Shown: positions 51,031 to 60,255 of the stretch, one piece after another | How positions within the stretch are numbered: the stretch's first letter is position 1 | Layout of the letters: each line of letters starts with the position of its first letter | Source: Natrinema saccharevitans | Lineage (GTDB): Archaea > Halobacteriota > Halobacteria > Halobacteriales > Natrialbaceae | Assembly: GCF_001953745.1 (NCBI RefSeq) | Contig: NZ_LWLN01000001.1 | Span: 1,922,001-1,986,000 of the forward strand | DNA length: 64,000 bases | Reading direction: 5' to 3' | Notes under the pieces: model-generated | Database searches by the model: none | Told to the model about the DNA's origin: nothing | The model's input: the letters and a program-made list of their open reading frames with translations, nothing else | Program-made: the position numbers and the translations under genes

Positions 51031-52916
51031 GCGACGGCCGCCACGCGCTCGTCGAGCGACTCGGACGGCTCCGCGAATCCATCGCACGCACGGGCCGGAT
51101 CGCCCGCTGGGAGGTCACCTCCAGCGCGGGTACCGTCGACCGGAAGACGGCGGTCGCGCTCGTCGTGTTGGTCCTCGCGGCCGGGACCGCCGGCCTCTCG
51201 GTCGCCGACGAGGGGCTGGGCCTCGAGCGCGAGATCTACGTCGTCGGCGTCGCCGAGGACAGTCGGTACCACGACGTCGCGGTCGGGAGCGAGCAGTTCC
51301 GCCCGGTTCCACTGGGAGACGTCGTGGCCGAATCCGGTGATGGGAACGCCGACACTATCGCGCTTCGGGAGGACGCGACCGTCGACGTGGTGGTGACCAG
51401 AGATGGTCGGATCGCCCACGACGGCCCGAACGGCGAGGCGGCCTACGACGGGTTCCGGAGCGCCGTGGAGACGTACAACGCGAACCTGATGGATCGGGAG
51501 TCGGACCGGGCGGCGGCCTACCCGGTCCTCGTCTCCCTCGAGTATCAGGACCGCGACCTCGGCGGGACGACCGCGGGCGGGACGAGCGGTGACGGGGACG
51601 GAACCGCCGACGGGACGAACGGGGATGGCGGCGGATCCGACGGCGGCGGGAACGACAGCGACGGGGACGAGCCCGCGACCGACGACGTCGACGGCGGTAC
51701 GGAAGGCGGCAGCGACGACCGCCTACAGGTGCCAAACGTCGGCGGCGATTCGGGAGCCTCGAGCGCGCCGGGGACGCCAGGCTCGCTCGCGCCGCCGTTC
51801 CCCTTCGACTCGCTCGTGCTCGCTTTCCTGTTCGTCGTGCCGATGAACTTCGTAATTCAGGCCTACGGGAGTACGATCATGGACGAGCGGGTCAACCGCC
51901 GCGGCGAACTCCTCCTGGTATCGCCGGCCTCGAGCCGCGAGATCGTCGTGGGCAAGACACTGCCGTATCTGCTCGGACTCGTCGGGATCGTCGTCGCGAT
52001 CACGGTCGGTGTCCGCGGGAGCCAGCTCGCGGTCGCCGCGGCCGTCCCGATCGCCCTGCTTTTCCTGGCGGCGTCGTTTACCGGCGCGATGTTCGCCCGC
52101 TCGTTCAAGGAACTCACGTTCGTGACGGTCACGATAAGCGTCTTCCTGACGACGTACACGTTCGTGCCGGCGATCTTCACCGACTCGAACCCGATCGCGC
52201 TGATCTCTCCGCTGACGCTGATCGTGATGGACTTACAGAACGAGTCGGTTCGGCTCGGCGAGTATCTGTTCTCGACGGGACCGTTCTACCTGAGTGCGGC
52301 GGTGCTGTTCCTGCTCGGGGTCGGCGTCTACCGCGAGGAGGACATGTTCGCCCAGAAGCCGATCCCGGCGAAGGTTCTCGACGCGGTCGCGAACCGACTC
52401 CGCGGCCGCCGGAGCGTCGCCTTGCTGTCGATCCTCTTTATCCCCTTCGTCTTCGTCGGCCAACTCCTCTCGGTCGCGCTGCTGTTTGCCGTCCCCGAGA
52501 CCGTCGCGATACCGGCCATGGTTGTTGCCGCCGCGGCGATCGAGGAACTCGCCAAGAGCGTCGGCGTCTACGCCGGCTTCGCCCGCTCGCGGTTCGACGC
52601 CACCCTGCGTACCGCCGTCGTCCTCGGTGCGTTCTCGGGGACCGGCTTCTTCCTCGGCGAGAAGGTCACGCACGTCGTCCAGTTCGTCGGCCTCCCGGAC
52701 CTGCCGGTCGGGACGGCCGCCTTCGGCCCGGCCGTCTCGAGCGACCCGCTGCTGCTCGCGGTCGTGTTCCTCGCGCCGCTCGCCCTGCACGTCGTGGCGG
52801 CGGTCCCCTCGGCCGTCGGGGCCAGCCGCGGGCGGACGGGCTACGCCGTCGGCTTCCTCGCGGCGACGCTCGTTCACGTCGCGTACAACCTGGGGGTGTT
52901 GACCCTTGTCGCGTGA
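51027..52916 (+). CDS. ABC-2 permease fused to a PrsW-like intramembrane protease
   Basis: The 629-residue protein starts at a GTG overlapping the ATPase stop. The first part is an ABC-2/NatB-like permease: membrane helix, a long extracytoplasmic domain with a Gly/Asp-rich low-complexity segment (about residues 178-235), and helices with IMDERVNRRGELLLVSPASSREIVVGKTLPYLLGL. The last 180 residues are a separate membrane domain with PrsW-type motifs: EE in AAIEELAKSVGVYAGF, FxxxE in GFFLGEKVTHV, and late histidines in ALHVVAAVPSAVG and HVAYNLGV. PrsW-type proteins are site-1 proteases of membrane anti-sigma factors in bacteria. A fused exporter and protease suggests processing of the exported or membrane substrate; inference. 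Confidence 0.85.
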   Translation: MSDGRHALVERLGRLRESIARTGRIARWEVTSSAGTVDRKTAVALVVLVLAAGTAGLSVADEGLGLEREIYVVGVAEDSRYHDVAVGSEQFRPVPLGDVVAESGDGNADTIALREDATVDVVVTRDGRIAHDGPNGEAAYDGFRSAVETYNANLMDRESDRAAAYPVLVSLEYQDRDLGGTTAGGTSGDGDGTADGTNGDGGGSDGGGNDSDGDEPATDDVDGGTEGGSDDRLQVPNVGGDSGASSAPGTPGSLAPPFPFDSLVLAFLFVVPMNFVIQAYGSTIMDERVNRRGELLLVSPASSREIVVGKTLPYLLGLVGIVVAITVGVRGSQLAVAAAVPIALLFLAASFTGAMFARSFKELTFVTVTISVFLTTYTFVPAIFTDSNPIALISPLTLIVMDLQNESVRLGEYLFSTGPFYLSAAVLFLLGVGVYREEDMFAQKPIPAKVLDAVANRLRGRRSVALLSILFIPFVFVGQLLSVALLFAVPETVAIPAMVVAAAAIEELAKSVGVYAGFARSRFDATLRTAVVLGAFSGTGFFLGEKVTHVVQFVGLPDLPVGTAAFGPAVSSDPLLLAVVFLAPLALHVVAAVPSAVGASRGRTGYAVGFLAATLVHVAYNLGVLTLVA

Positions 52917-54060
52917 CGACGATTCCGGTCGGGACCGGGACGCGGACCCGCGCGGCCCGAACCCGCCGACGCGGGCCGACGATGGGGTCGACACCGGCTC
53001 GAGCCGGCGGGCCCGGTGGGCGATCGCCCGTCGCGAACTGGCCTCGCTGCGCTCCGAGAAGACGATTATCCTGGCGCTGGCGATTCAACTGTTCATTGCG
53101 GCCTTTTCGTCGTTTCTGGTCGTCGGACTCGTCTCGCTGTACGATCCCGGTGCCGTCGACGGCTACGAAATGGACGTCGCGGTCACCGGCGACGACACCG
53201 AGACGCTGCTGTCGGTCGCGAACGACCGCGACGGCGTCACCGCCCAGCGGTTCGACGACCGCGGGACGGCCTACGAGGCGTTCGACTCCGGCTCGGTTTC
53301 GGCCGTTCTCGACGCCAACAGGAACGACGACGGCCGGCTCAGCGTCAGGGTGACGGCCCCGGAGGAGGGGATTCGGACGACCCTGCTCGTGGTCCAGTTG
53401 CGGGACACCCTCCAGCAGGTCGAACGCGTCGAGCGCCAGCGAAACGCCGACGCCGGCCGCCTCGAGCGCTCGCCGGTCCCCGTGCCGAGCGAGATCGAGG
53501 CCAGCCCGTACGTCGGCTTTACCTACACGATCCTGGTGCCGCTGCTTTGCTTCCTGCCGGTGTTCATCAGCGGCTCGATCGCCGTCGACTCGCTGATCGA
53601 GGAGCGCCAGCGGGGCACCCTCGAGTTGCTCCGGGTCGCGCCGCCGTCGCTCGCCGAGGTGATCGACGCGAAACTCCTCGCGATCGCGGCGCTGGCACCG
53701 CTGCAGGCGATCGCCTGGCTGGCGTTGCTCGCCGTCAACGGGACGGCGATCGCCGGCCCCGTCGCGCTCGTCGTGCTGGTCGCCGCGCTGTCCCTGCTCG
53801 TGGTGACCGGCGGCGTCGCGGTCGCGCTGTGGGCACCCGACAGGCGGCAGGCGCAACTGCTCTACTCCATGGCCACCGTCGGCGCGCTGGTCGTCGCGAC
53901 GGTCCTCCCGGAACACCCCGCAAACACCGTCGCGAAGTTCGCGATCGGCAATCCGACGACGACCACGTGGGGGCTGCTCGCCGGCTACTGCCTGCTCGCG
54001 ATCGCCGCGTTCGTGGCGCTGCAACGCGGCGTCGGCCGCCTCGAGCCGGAGTCGCTCTGA
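52906..54060 (+). CDS. ABC-2 type permease subunit
   Basis: The 384-residue permease begins at a TTG that overlaps the previous gene by 11 bases; the next good start would lie inside the acidic N-terminal region. It has a cytoplasmic acidic N-terminus, a first helix (TIILALAIQLFIAAFSSFLVVGLVSLY), a large outer domain (about residues 85-200) and five or six further helices with IEERQRGTLELLRVAPPSLAEVIDAKLLAI, the ABC-2 coupling motif. With the ATPase and the fused permease it completes a three-gene exporter. Substrate unknown. Confidence 0.88.
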   Translation: MSRDDDSGRDRDADPRGPNPPTRADDGVDTGSSRRARWAIARRELASLRSEKTIILALAIQLFIAAFSSFLVVGLVSLYDPGAVDGYEMDVAVTGDDTETLLSVANDRDGVTAQRFDDRGTAYEAFDSGSVSAVLDANRNDDGRLSVRVTAPEEGIRTTLLVVQLRDTLQQVERVERQRNADAGRLERSPVPVPSEIEASPYVGFTYTILVPLLCFLPVFISGSIAVDSLIEERQRGTLELLRVAPPSLAEVIDAKLLAIAALAPLQAIAWLALLAVNGTAIAGPVALVVLVAALSLLVVTGGVAVALWAPDRRQAQLLYSMATVGALVVATVLPEHPANTVAKFAIGNPTTTTWGLLAGYCLLAIAAFVALQRGVGRLEPESL

Positions 54061-54145
54061 TCAACGGAGTCAATCGCCGGTCCCGTCCGACGGCACCGGT
54101 GAGAGATGCGAAACGATTAGTCGCTTCCCGAATGCGTATGCGGTA

Positions 54146-56017
54146 ATGAGTGATTCGAACCCTCCCGATCGGCAACGGCCGAACCGAGAGCCGCCCGGCA
54201 GGGGACAGAGGACCGACGACTCGTCGGAGCAAGAGCAGGTCCGCCGGGCGGTCGAACGGTCCAGAAGTGGGGCTCCGGCCGTCGGTGCGGTCGTGCGCGA
54301 CCGGTTCTCCTCCGACGAGATCTTCCAGCGGATCGTCGCGGCCGCCGACGAGGAGGTCACCTCGGGGGGGCGGGAACTGTTCTTCAGCGGCCTCGCGGCC
54401 GGCTTCTCCATCACGATCACGTTCCTGCTGTATGCCACGCTGACGGCGTCGACCGACGGCCATCCGATACTGAGCAAACTGTTGTATCCGCTCGGCTTTA
54501 TCTACATCATCATCGGCGGCTACCAGCTCTACACGGAGAACACAGTGCCGCCGGTCACGTTGGCCCTCGAGCGACTGGCCAGCATCCCCGCCTTGCTTCG
54601 CCACTGGTCGATCGTCCTCGCGGGCAACTTCGCCGGCGGCGCGCTCGGCGCGCTCGCGCTCTCCTACGGCGGCGTCTTCGACGACGATTCGGCAGCCGCG
54701 GCGATGGACCTCGCGCGACACGGCGTCGAGACGCCGTGGTGGACGCTGTTCTCGAAGGCGGCCTTCGCTGGCCTGATCGTCGCCGGCGTCGTCTGGATCG
54801 TCTACGCCTCTCAGGATACGATCTCGCGGCTTGTCGTCGTCTACATGGCCTTCCTCGCGATCCCGCTTGGCGACCTGTTCCACGTCGTCGTCTCCTTTAC
54901 CGAGATGCTGTACATGGTCTTCGCCGGCGAACTGGCCGTTCTCGTCGGCATGACCGACTTCGTTCTCCCGGTCCTACTCGGGAATACCATCGGCGGGATC
55001 GTCCTCGTCACCGTCGTCAACTACTTCCAGACCAGCGAACACCGCCTCGAGTCGGCCCGATTCGAGGGGGCCGACCGCCAACTCTCGATCCGGGAGTGGC
55101 TGTTCGGCAGCTACGTCGGTCGCTCGTACGTGCCGCTGATCGACACCGCGGAGGCCCACGCGAGCGAGAACGGCGATTATCGGATCCTCGTGCCGATCGC
55201 CAACCCCCGAACGGAGTCGACGATCGTCGATCTGGCCTGTCGGCTGGCCAGCGGGCACGAGAACGCGACGGTCCACGCCGTCCACATCGTCCAGATGCCG
55301 GGTCGGTCGTCGATGCGGTACGGCGCGGGACAGACCGAACGGATCGTCTCCGAGTCCGAGAACCGCATGGAGACCGTCCGGCAGCGCGCGGCCTCCTACG
55401 ACGTCGACTTCGAGACGTCGACGGTCGTCTCGCATCGCTCGTTCGAGGACGTCTTCGACACCGCGGAACGGGAACGGGCCGACCTCGTCGTACTCGGCTG
55501 GGGCGACGACCGGCCGTGGGGTCAGGGTCGCGCCGAGGGCCGGATGGACGAACTGACCAGCAACCTCCCCTGTGACTTCCTCATCCTCAAGGATCGGGAC
55601 CTAGACGCCTCCCGGATCCTGCTCCCGACCGCCGGCGGCCCGGACTCGGATCTGAGCGCCGAAGTCGCGCGGACGCTCCGGGACCAATCCGATGCCGAGA
55701 TCACGCTGCAACACGTCGTCGCCGGCCCCGAGGACCGGGAGCGCGGCGAGGAGTTCCTCGCCGAGTGGGCCGCCGACCGCGACCTCGAGGACGCCGAGTT
55801 CGTCGTCGACGACTCCGGCGACGTCGAACGCGCGATCTGCCGACAGGCCGGCGATCACACGCTCGTCCTCATCGGCGCGACCGAGGAGGGCGTGATCTCG
55901 CGGCTGATGAGCGACTCGCTGCACATGGACGTCGTCAACGAGGTCGACAGCTCGGTCCTGTTGGCCGAACGGCCCAGCGACCGCACTGTCATCCAGCGGC
56001 TGTTCGGGCACTGGTAG
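54146..56017 (+). CDS. Formate/nitrite-type channel fused to two universal stress domains
   Basis: The 623-residue protein joins an FNT-type channel (about residues 60-305; GRELFFSGLAAGFSITITFLLYATL, then KLLYPLGFIYIIIGGYQLYTENT and GNFAGGALGALAL) to two cytoplasmic Usp domains. The first starts near residue 344 (YRILVPIANPRTESTIVDLACRLA), the second near 488 (SRILLPTAGGPDSDLSAEVARTL). FNT channels form pentamers that pass formate, nitrite, hydrosulfide or lactate. The Usp domains probably sense nucleotides and gate or regulate the pore. The N-terminus is a disordered, charged extension. Confidence 0.9.
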   Translation: MSDSNPPDRQRPNREPPGRGQRTDDSSEQEQVRRAVERSRSGAPAVGAVVRDRFSSDEIFQRIVAAADEEVTSGGRELFFSGLAAGFSITITFLLYATLTASTDGHPILSKLLYPLGFIYIIIGGYQLYTENTVPPVTLALERLASIPALLRHWSIVLAGNFAGGALGALALSYGGVFDDDSAAAAMDLARHGVETPWWTLFSKAAFAGLIVAGVVWIVYASQDTISRLVVVYMAFLAIPLGDLFHVVVSFTEMLYMVFAGELAVLVGMTDFVLPVLLGNTIGGIVLVTVVNYFQTSEHRLESARFEGADRQLSIREWLFGSYVGRSYVPLIDTAEAHASENGDYRILVPIANPRTESTIVDLACRLASGHENATVHAVHIVQMPGRSSMRYGAGQTERIVSESENRMETVRQRAASYDVDFETSTVVSHRSFEDVFDTAERERADLVVLGWGDDRPWGQGRAEGRMDELTSNLPCDFLILKDRDLDASRILLPTAGGPDSDLSAEVARTLRDQSDAEITLQHVVAGPEDRERGEEFLAEWAADRDLEDAEFVVDDSGDVERAICRQAGDHTLVLIGATEEGVISRLMSDSLHMDVVNEVDSSVLLAERPSDRTVIQRLFGHW

Positions 56018-56186
56018 CTGACCGCGACGCCGACGCTCGCCGCTGATCCGTCGCTCGATCGCCGTGTTCGGCCGCCAGCGGCGCTCGGTCGGTGACGATT
56101 TCGCCGCTGAAAACGACGCTGCCACGTGATGTGGTGTCGTTTGCCGCACCACGTACCGTTTTCCGGTCGGTTCTCGTAGCGTCGGT

Positions 56187-57161
56187 ATGGAGTACACCAC
56201 CCTCGGGTCGACCGGCATGCAGGTCAGCCGCATCTGTCTGGGCTGTATGAGCTTCGGCTCGAGCGACTGGCGCGAGTGGGTCCTCGAAGACGAGGCGAGC
56301 AAGGAGATCATCGACCGGGCGATCGATCTGGGGATCAACTTCTTCGACACCGCGAACATGTACTCGCGGGGCGAGTCCGAGCGGATCCTCGGCGAGGCCC
56401 TCGAGGGTCGTCGCGACGAGGCGGTCGTCGCCACGAAGGGGTTCTTCCGCATGCGCGAGGACGACCCGAACTCGGGCGGGCTCTCGCGGAAGGCGATCGA
56501 ACAGGAGCTGGCGGCCAGCCGCGAGCGCCTCGGCATGGATACCATCGACCTCTATCAGCCCCACCGCTGGGATTACGACACGCCCGTCGAGACGACCCTG
56601 CGGGCGCTCGACGACGCCGTCCGTCGGGGCCACGTCCGCTATATCGGGGCCTCCTCGATGTGGGCCCACCAGTTCGCCGAGTCCCTACGGACGAGCGATC
56701 GGCTCGGCATCGAGCGATTCCAGACGATGCAGAACCACTACAACCTCGTCTACCGCGAGGAAGAGCGGGAGATGCTACCCCTCTGCCAGAAGGAAGACGT
56801 CGGGGTGGTTCCGTGGTCGCCGATGGCGCGGGGCTATCTCACCCGGCCCCACGAAGAGATCGACGCGACGGCCCGCGGCGAGACCGAGGAGTATCTGTAC
56901 GAACACCCCTACCGCGAGGGCGGCGGCCGCGAGATCAACGAGCGCGTCGCCGAGGTCGCCGCCGACAGGGGCGCGACGATGGCCCAGATCGCCCTCGCGT
57001 GGCTGCTCCACAAGGACTGGGTCGACGCGCCGATCGTCGGCACCACCAGCGTCGAACACCTGGAGCAGGCGGTCGAAGCCCTCGAGATCGACCTCTCGGA
57101 GTCGGAGCTGGCGTACCTCGAGGAGCCGTACGAGCCGGTGCCGGTGTCGGGCCACGCCTGA
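56187..57161 (+). CDS. Aldo/keto reductase
   Basis: The 324-residue TIM-barrel oxidoreductase has the catalytic tetrad in place: Asp54 and Tyr59 in NFFDTANMYSRGESE, Lys84 in VVATKGFF, and His126 in DLYQPHRWDYDTP. It also has the NADPH-binding end VPWSPMARGYLTRP and APIVGTTSVEHLEQAVEAL. It resembles the YajO/Tas-like family acting on sugars or aldehydes; the physiological substrate is unknown. The start at 56187 gives the usual MEYTTLGSTGMQVSRICLG beginning. Confidence 0.95.
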   Translation: MEYTTLGSTGMQVSRICLGCMSFGSSDWREWVLEDEASKEIIDRAIDLGINFFDTANMYSRGESERILGEALEGRRDEAVVATKGFFRMREDDPNSGGLSRKAIEQELAASRERLGMDTIDLYQPHRWDYDTPVETTLRALDDAVRRGHVRYIGASSMWAHQFAESLRTSDRLGIERFQTMQNHYNLVYREEEREMLPLCQKEDVGVVPWSPMARGYLTRPHEEIDATARGETEEYLYEHPYREGGGREINERVAEVAADRGATMAQIALAWLLHKDWVDAPIVGTTSVEHLEQAVEALEIDLSESELAYLEEPYEPVPVSGHA

Positions 57162-57260
57162 TACGGATTAGTGTCACTGTTTCCCGGAGTTCCCCAGGAC
57201 GGTCACGGGGACACCGGTACTGACAGTAAACCGTATGAGCTCGGCTCCCCCGACGGTTGG

Positions 57261-58157
57261 TCAGTTCGAACCGCCGTCGGCGTCCGGGCCGACCGCGAGG
57301 ACCGGGACGGGCGCGCGTCTGACGAACCGTTCCGTCGTACTCCCCAGGAGGACCCGATCGACCCCGGTCCGACCGTGAGTCCCCATCGCGACGAGGTCGA
57401 TGTCGTGGTCGTCGACGTACTCGAGGAGGCCCTGCGACGGGATCTCTTTCCGGACGTGTGTCACGACGTCGAGTCCCGCGTCCCGCACCGCCGCGGCGAC
57501 CGTTTCGACCGCGGTTTCCGCGTCGGACTCGAACTTGGCGAGGATATCGTTGGGAGCCAGAATGGTCGGCCTGCCCGCGACGGTGGTGACGTCGACGACG
57601 CTGACGACGTGAACGCGGGCGTCCGTCCGCGTCGCGATCGCGAGCGCGTGGTCGATCGCGGCGGCAGCCGCCTCGCTGCCGTCGGTCGGTAACAGTATCT
57701 CGTCGTAGCCACCGGTCCACTCGCTTCGGTCGGTCACGCGGGCGGTCATCACCGGCACGTCCGACTGGCGGACGACGCGTTCGGTGACGCTGCCGGTGAC
57801 GTAGCGGCTCACGCCCGTTCGGCCGTGGGTCCCCATCGCGATGAGGTCGATATCGTGGTCCCCGGCGTACTCGAGGATCGTCGGTGCCGGACTGCCCTTC
57901 AGGACCGCCGACCGAACCCGATCGTCGTCGGCCATCGATTCGATCCGCTCGATCGCGTCGGCCGCGTCGTCCTCGAGGCGCTCGACGAACGCCGGACTGA
58001 CGCCGCCGGCGTCGAAGACGCCGCCCGTAGCGCTCACGTCGACGACGCTGAGGACGTGGACCGTCGCGTCGAACCACCGCGCGAGCCCCAGTGCGTGACG
58101 GGCGACTCGGGCGGCGTGATCGCTTCCGTCGGTCGGAACGAGAACGGAATCGTACAT
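57261..58157 (-). CDS. Tandem universal stress protein
   Basis: The 298-residue protein contains two UspA domains. The first begins YDSVLVPTDGSDHAARVARHALGLA and ends GTHGRTGVSRYVTGSVTERVVRQSDVPVMTAR. The second begins YDEILLPTDGSEAAAAAIDHALAIA and ends MGTHGRTGVDRVLLGSTTERFVRRAPVPVLAV. Both keep the ATP-binding G-x2-G-x9-GS/T motif. Such tandem proteins are common in haloarchaea and respond to stress. A TATA-like gatttaagcg (minus strand) lies about 28 bases before the ATG. Confidence 0.95.
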   Translation of the reverse strand: MYDSVLVPTDGSDHAARVARHALGLARWFDATVHVLSVVDVSATGGVFDAGGVSPAFVERLEDDAADAIERIESMADDDRVRSAVLKGSPAPTILEYAGDHDIDLIAMGTHGRTGVSRYVTGSVTERVVRQSDVPVMTARVTDRSEWTGGYDEILLPTDGSEAAAAAIDHALAIATRTDARVHVVSVVDVTTVAGRPTILAPNDILAKFESDAETAVETVAAAVRDAGLDVVTHVRKEIPSQGLLEYVDDHDIDLVAMGTHGRTGVDRVLLGSTTERFVRRAPVPVLAVGPDADGGSN

Positions 58158-58215
58158 GAATCAGCGAACGCGGTCGCGTCGCTTAAATCGATCCCGTCGA
58201 TCCCGCGAGCCGAGA

Positions 58216-58458
58216 CTACACGCTAGCGACGAGCGAGGCGAGTACGGCCCCGTGCCAGAGGACGATCGCCGCCGTGTATCGTGGCTCTGCCGTCGGCACC
58301 GGCGGCCGGCGAACGATCGCGTCCCAGAGGAACCCGGTCGACAGCAGCGCGCCCGCGAGGAGGCCGTACCGAACGTCGATGGACAGATACAGCCCGAGGA
58401 CGGCCCCGAGGAGCAGGGACGCCAACATGCCCACGAGCAGCCGGTCGTAGTGATCCAT
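58216..58458 (-). CDS. Small membrane protein of unknown function
   Basis: This 80-residue frame has two or three hydrophobic segments (LLVGMLASLLLGAVLGLYLSI, YGLLAGALLSTGFLWDAIV and a C-terminal AAIVLWHGAVLASLVASV). Composition and position between two same-strand genes support a real gene. No family is recognised. Confidence 0.7.
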   Translation of the reverse strand: MDHYDRLLVGMLASLLLGAVLGLYLSIDVRYGLLAGALLSTGFLWDAIVRRPPVPTAEPRYTAAIVLWHGAVLASLVASV

Positions 58459-58600
58459 CGTCCTACGAGAGGGTAGTCGATCGGACCGGAAATATCACAT
58501 GTTGATTCCGATCCGTCTGGAACTACGATACGGGCTGAACTGCCTGCCTGTCGATGTTCGATGCAACTGACCCGGTATCGATCCGGACTCGAGGGGGCCG

Positions 58601-59140
58601 TCAGGAGAGGCGAGCGGCGACGTCGGCCTCGGTGATGATCCCGACGGTCTCGCCGGCCTCGGTGATCATCACGGCCTTGTAATGCTCGAGCAGGTTGCTG
58701 ATCTCGTCCAGCGTGGCGTCCTTCGAGACGGTCGGGAAGCTCTCGCTCATGTGTTGTTCGATCGGCTCGTCTCGGTCCTCGGAGTCGAGGTGAACGAGGT
58801 CGCTCTGACTGATCGAGCCGACCGGAATCCCGTCCTGAATCACCGCCAGTTGGGAGTAGGCCTCCTCTTCCATTCGCTGGGCAGCCTCGCTGACCGGATC
58901 GTCGGGGGAGACGCTGACGACCGCCTCGTTCATCAGGTCTTCGGCACGGATGACGTCGCTTTCGGCCGTCTCGAGGGCGTTGACGATCCGCCGGAGCGTC
59001 GACAGCCGCGGATCGACGTCGCCGCCCTCGATGCGGGCGATCAGCGGCTGGGAGACGTCGGCCGTCTCGGCGAGTTCGCTCTGGGTGAGTCCGAGGTCGG
59101 TACGCCGTTGGCGCAGGTCGGCGGGCGTCGGAAGCTCCAT
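58601..59140 (-). CDS. XRE-type HTH protein with CBS domain pair
   Basis: The 179-residue protein joins an N-terminal helix-turn-helix (LRQRRTDLGLTQSELAETADVSQPLIARIEGGDVDPRLSTLRRIVNALE) to two CBS domains (VIRAEDLMNEAVVSVSPDDPVSEAAQRMEEEAYSQLAVIQDGIPVGSISQSDL and MSESFPTVSKDATLDEISNLLEHYKAVMITEAGETVGIITEADVAARL). The CBS pair is likely to bind an adenine nucleotide and tune DNA binding. The ATG at 59140 is chosen with a TATA-like tttctataac about 24 bases upstream. It is a transcription regulator of unknown target. Confidence 0.92.
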   Translation of the reverse strand: MELPTPADLRQRRTDLGLTQSELAETADVSQPLIARIEGGDVDPRLSTLRRIVNALETAESDVIRAEDLMNEAVVSVSPDDPVSEAAQRMEEEAYSQLAVIQDGIPVGSISQSDLVHLDSEDRDEPIEQHMSESFPTVSKDATLDEISNLLEHYKAVMITEAGETVGIITEADVAARLS

Positions 59141-59203
59141 ACGGAACAATAACTACGGGTTATAGAAAGGGTTTTGGGTCGCTCGAGCCCGCGCCGCGAG
59201 TCG

Positions 59204-59557
59204 CTACTCGTCTTCGGGGACTTCGGCGACCTCGACGACCGACAGCGGCACGTCCCGCAGCGCGCCGCCGACCTCGCTTTTCGCGATTCGGGAGGCGTGT
59301 TCCTCGCCGTCGGCGTTGAACACTTCCATCTCGAGCGCGAGCCCGACGAGGGCGGTGTCGGCCGCGATAAAGGCCGAGTCGAAAGGTTCGCCACAGGCGG
59401 GACAGCCCGTCGCGCCGACCTCGACTTCGACGTAGTCCATGTCTTCGCTGTTGAGTCGCTTCCCGGCTTCGCTGACGGCGACACCGATCGCGTCGTCGAT
59501 TTCCTCGACGTCACGAACGAGCCATGCCGCTTCCATCGCGACGAGATAATTGCCCAT
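59204..59557 (-). CDS. UPF0212 (DUF555) family protein
   Basis: The 117-residue protein matches UPF0212: MGNYLVAMEAAWLVRDVEEIDDAIGVAVSEAGKRLNSEDMDYVEVEVGATGCPACGEPFDSAFIAADTALVGLALEMEVFNADGEEHASRIAKSEVGGALRDVPLSVVEV. A single CPAC motif may bind metal. The family occurs across methanogens and haloarchaea with no established function. Its promoter must lie in the 362-base gap upstream. Confidence 0.94.
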   Translation of the reverse strand: MGNYLVAMEAAWLVRDVEEIDDAIGVAVSEAGKRLNSEDMDYVEVEVGATGCPACGEPFDSAFIAADTALVGLALEMEVFNADGEEHASRIAKSEVGGALRDVPLSVVEVAEVPEDE

Positions 59558-59919
59558 ACGTGGTGGTCGTTCCGGGGGGTTTCCTGTCTTGCGGTTCGTC
59601 GGCGTCGGTATCCGCGGCCGTTCGGGGCGGTCCTCGATCGGATCCGATCGGGGACTCGTCGCCGGCGACGGCTCCCGCTCGGCCCGGACCCGATCGTGCG
59701 CACGTGAATCGCATTATTCCCATAAGTTACGGGAAATCACCCGATCGATTCCCCCCGACATACCCGTAGATCGACTCGAGTGCGCCTCGAGTTGTCTTCG
59801 CAGAAACTATAGTTGAATCGCATGCAGGCGTCGACCCAATAGCTAGTTTACTATCATTATGGTTTTCTATTTTCACGAAGACTTATATATGGGCTCCGTC
59901 TGGGGACGGACGAACGCTG
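59558..59919. other. Divergent intergenic region with AT-rich palindromes
   Basis: This 362-base gap holds an inverted pair ttccc/gggaa (59717-59735), a palindrome aactatagtt (59805-59814), and an AT-rich stretch leading to acttatatat at 59881-59890. That last element is the likely TATA box for the small gene at 59920. The other end should serve the UPF0212 gene. Confidence 0.5.
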
Positions 59920-60090
59920 ATGATATCCCGCGCGTACCATGCGACGCTGTTCGCACTGTACCAGCTCTGTATCGTGATCGGCATCGTCGCGATGCCACTC
60001 GCGATCGCCGCCCGCCAGGCCGGCCTCACCCTCCCGATCCACCGCCTCATCGAGTCCGTCGAGGGGGCGTACGAATCCGCACAGCGCTAA
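59920..60090 (+). CDS. Small single-span membrane protein of 56 residues
   Basis: The 56-codon frame reads ISRAYHATLFALYQLCIVIGIVAMPLAIAARQAGLTLPIHRLIESVEGAYESAQR: one hydrophobic helix (about residues 8-28) followed by an amphipathic tail. A good TATA box (acttatatat) lies about 34 bases upstream and codon use is normal. It is too short to name, but similar small membrane proteins are conserved in haloarchaea. It lies upstream of proteasome beta with its own promoter. Confidence 0.7.
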   Translation: MISRAYHATLFALYQLCIVIGIVAMPLAIAARQAGLTLPIHRLIESVEGAYESAQR

Positions 60091-60223
60091 CGACCCGACT
60101 CGAGTCGCTCGTTTTCCCACGCTTGATCCGTCGACGAGCCGTCGGCATCGACCCCGAGTCGCCGTCCGCGGTGTCGATTCGACCCGTCGTCGAAAGCGGA
60201 AACGACGGTTGTGACCGCCGGTG

Positions 60224-60232
60224 TTTTATATC
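60224..60232 (+). promoter_or_regulatory. TATA box for psmB
   Basis: The sequence ttttatatc is centred about 28 bases before the ATG at 60256, consistent with a leaderless psmB transcript. Confidence 0.6.
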
Positions 60233-60255
60233 GTCCCGGCCGTAGATGTCGGTCA

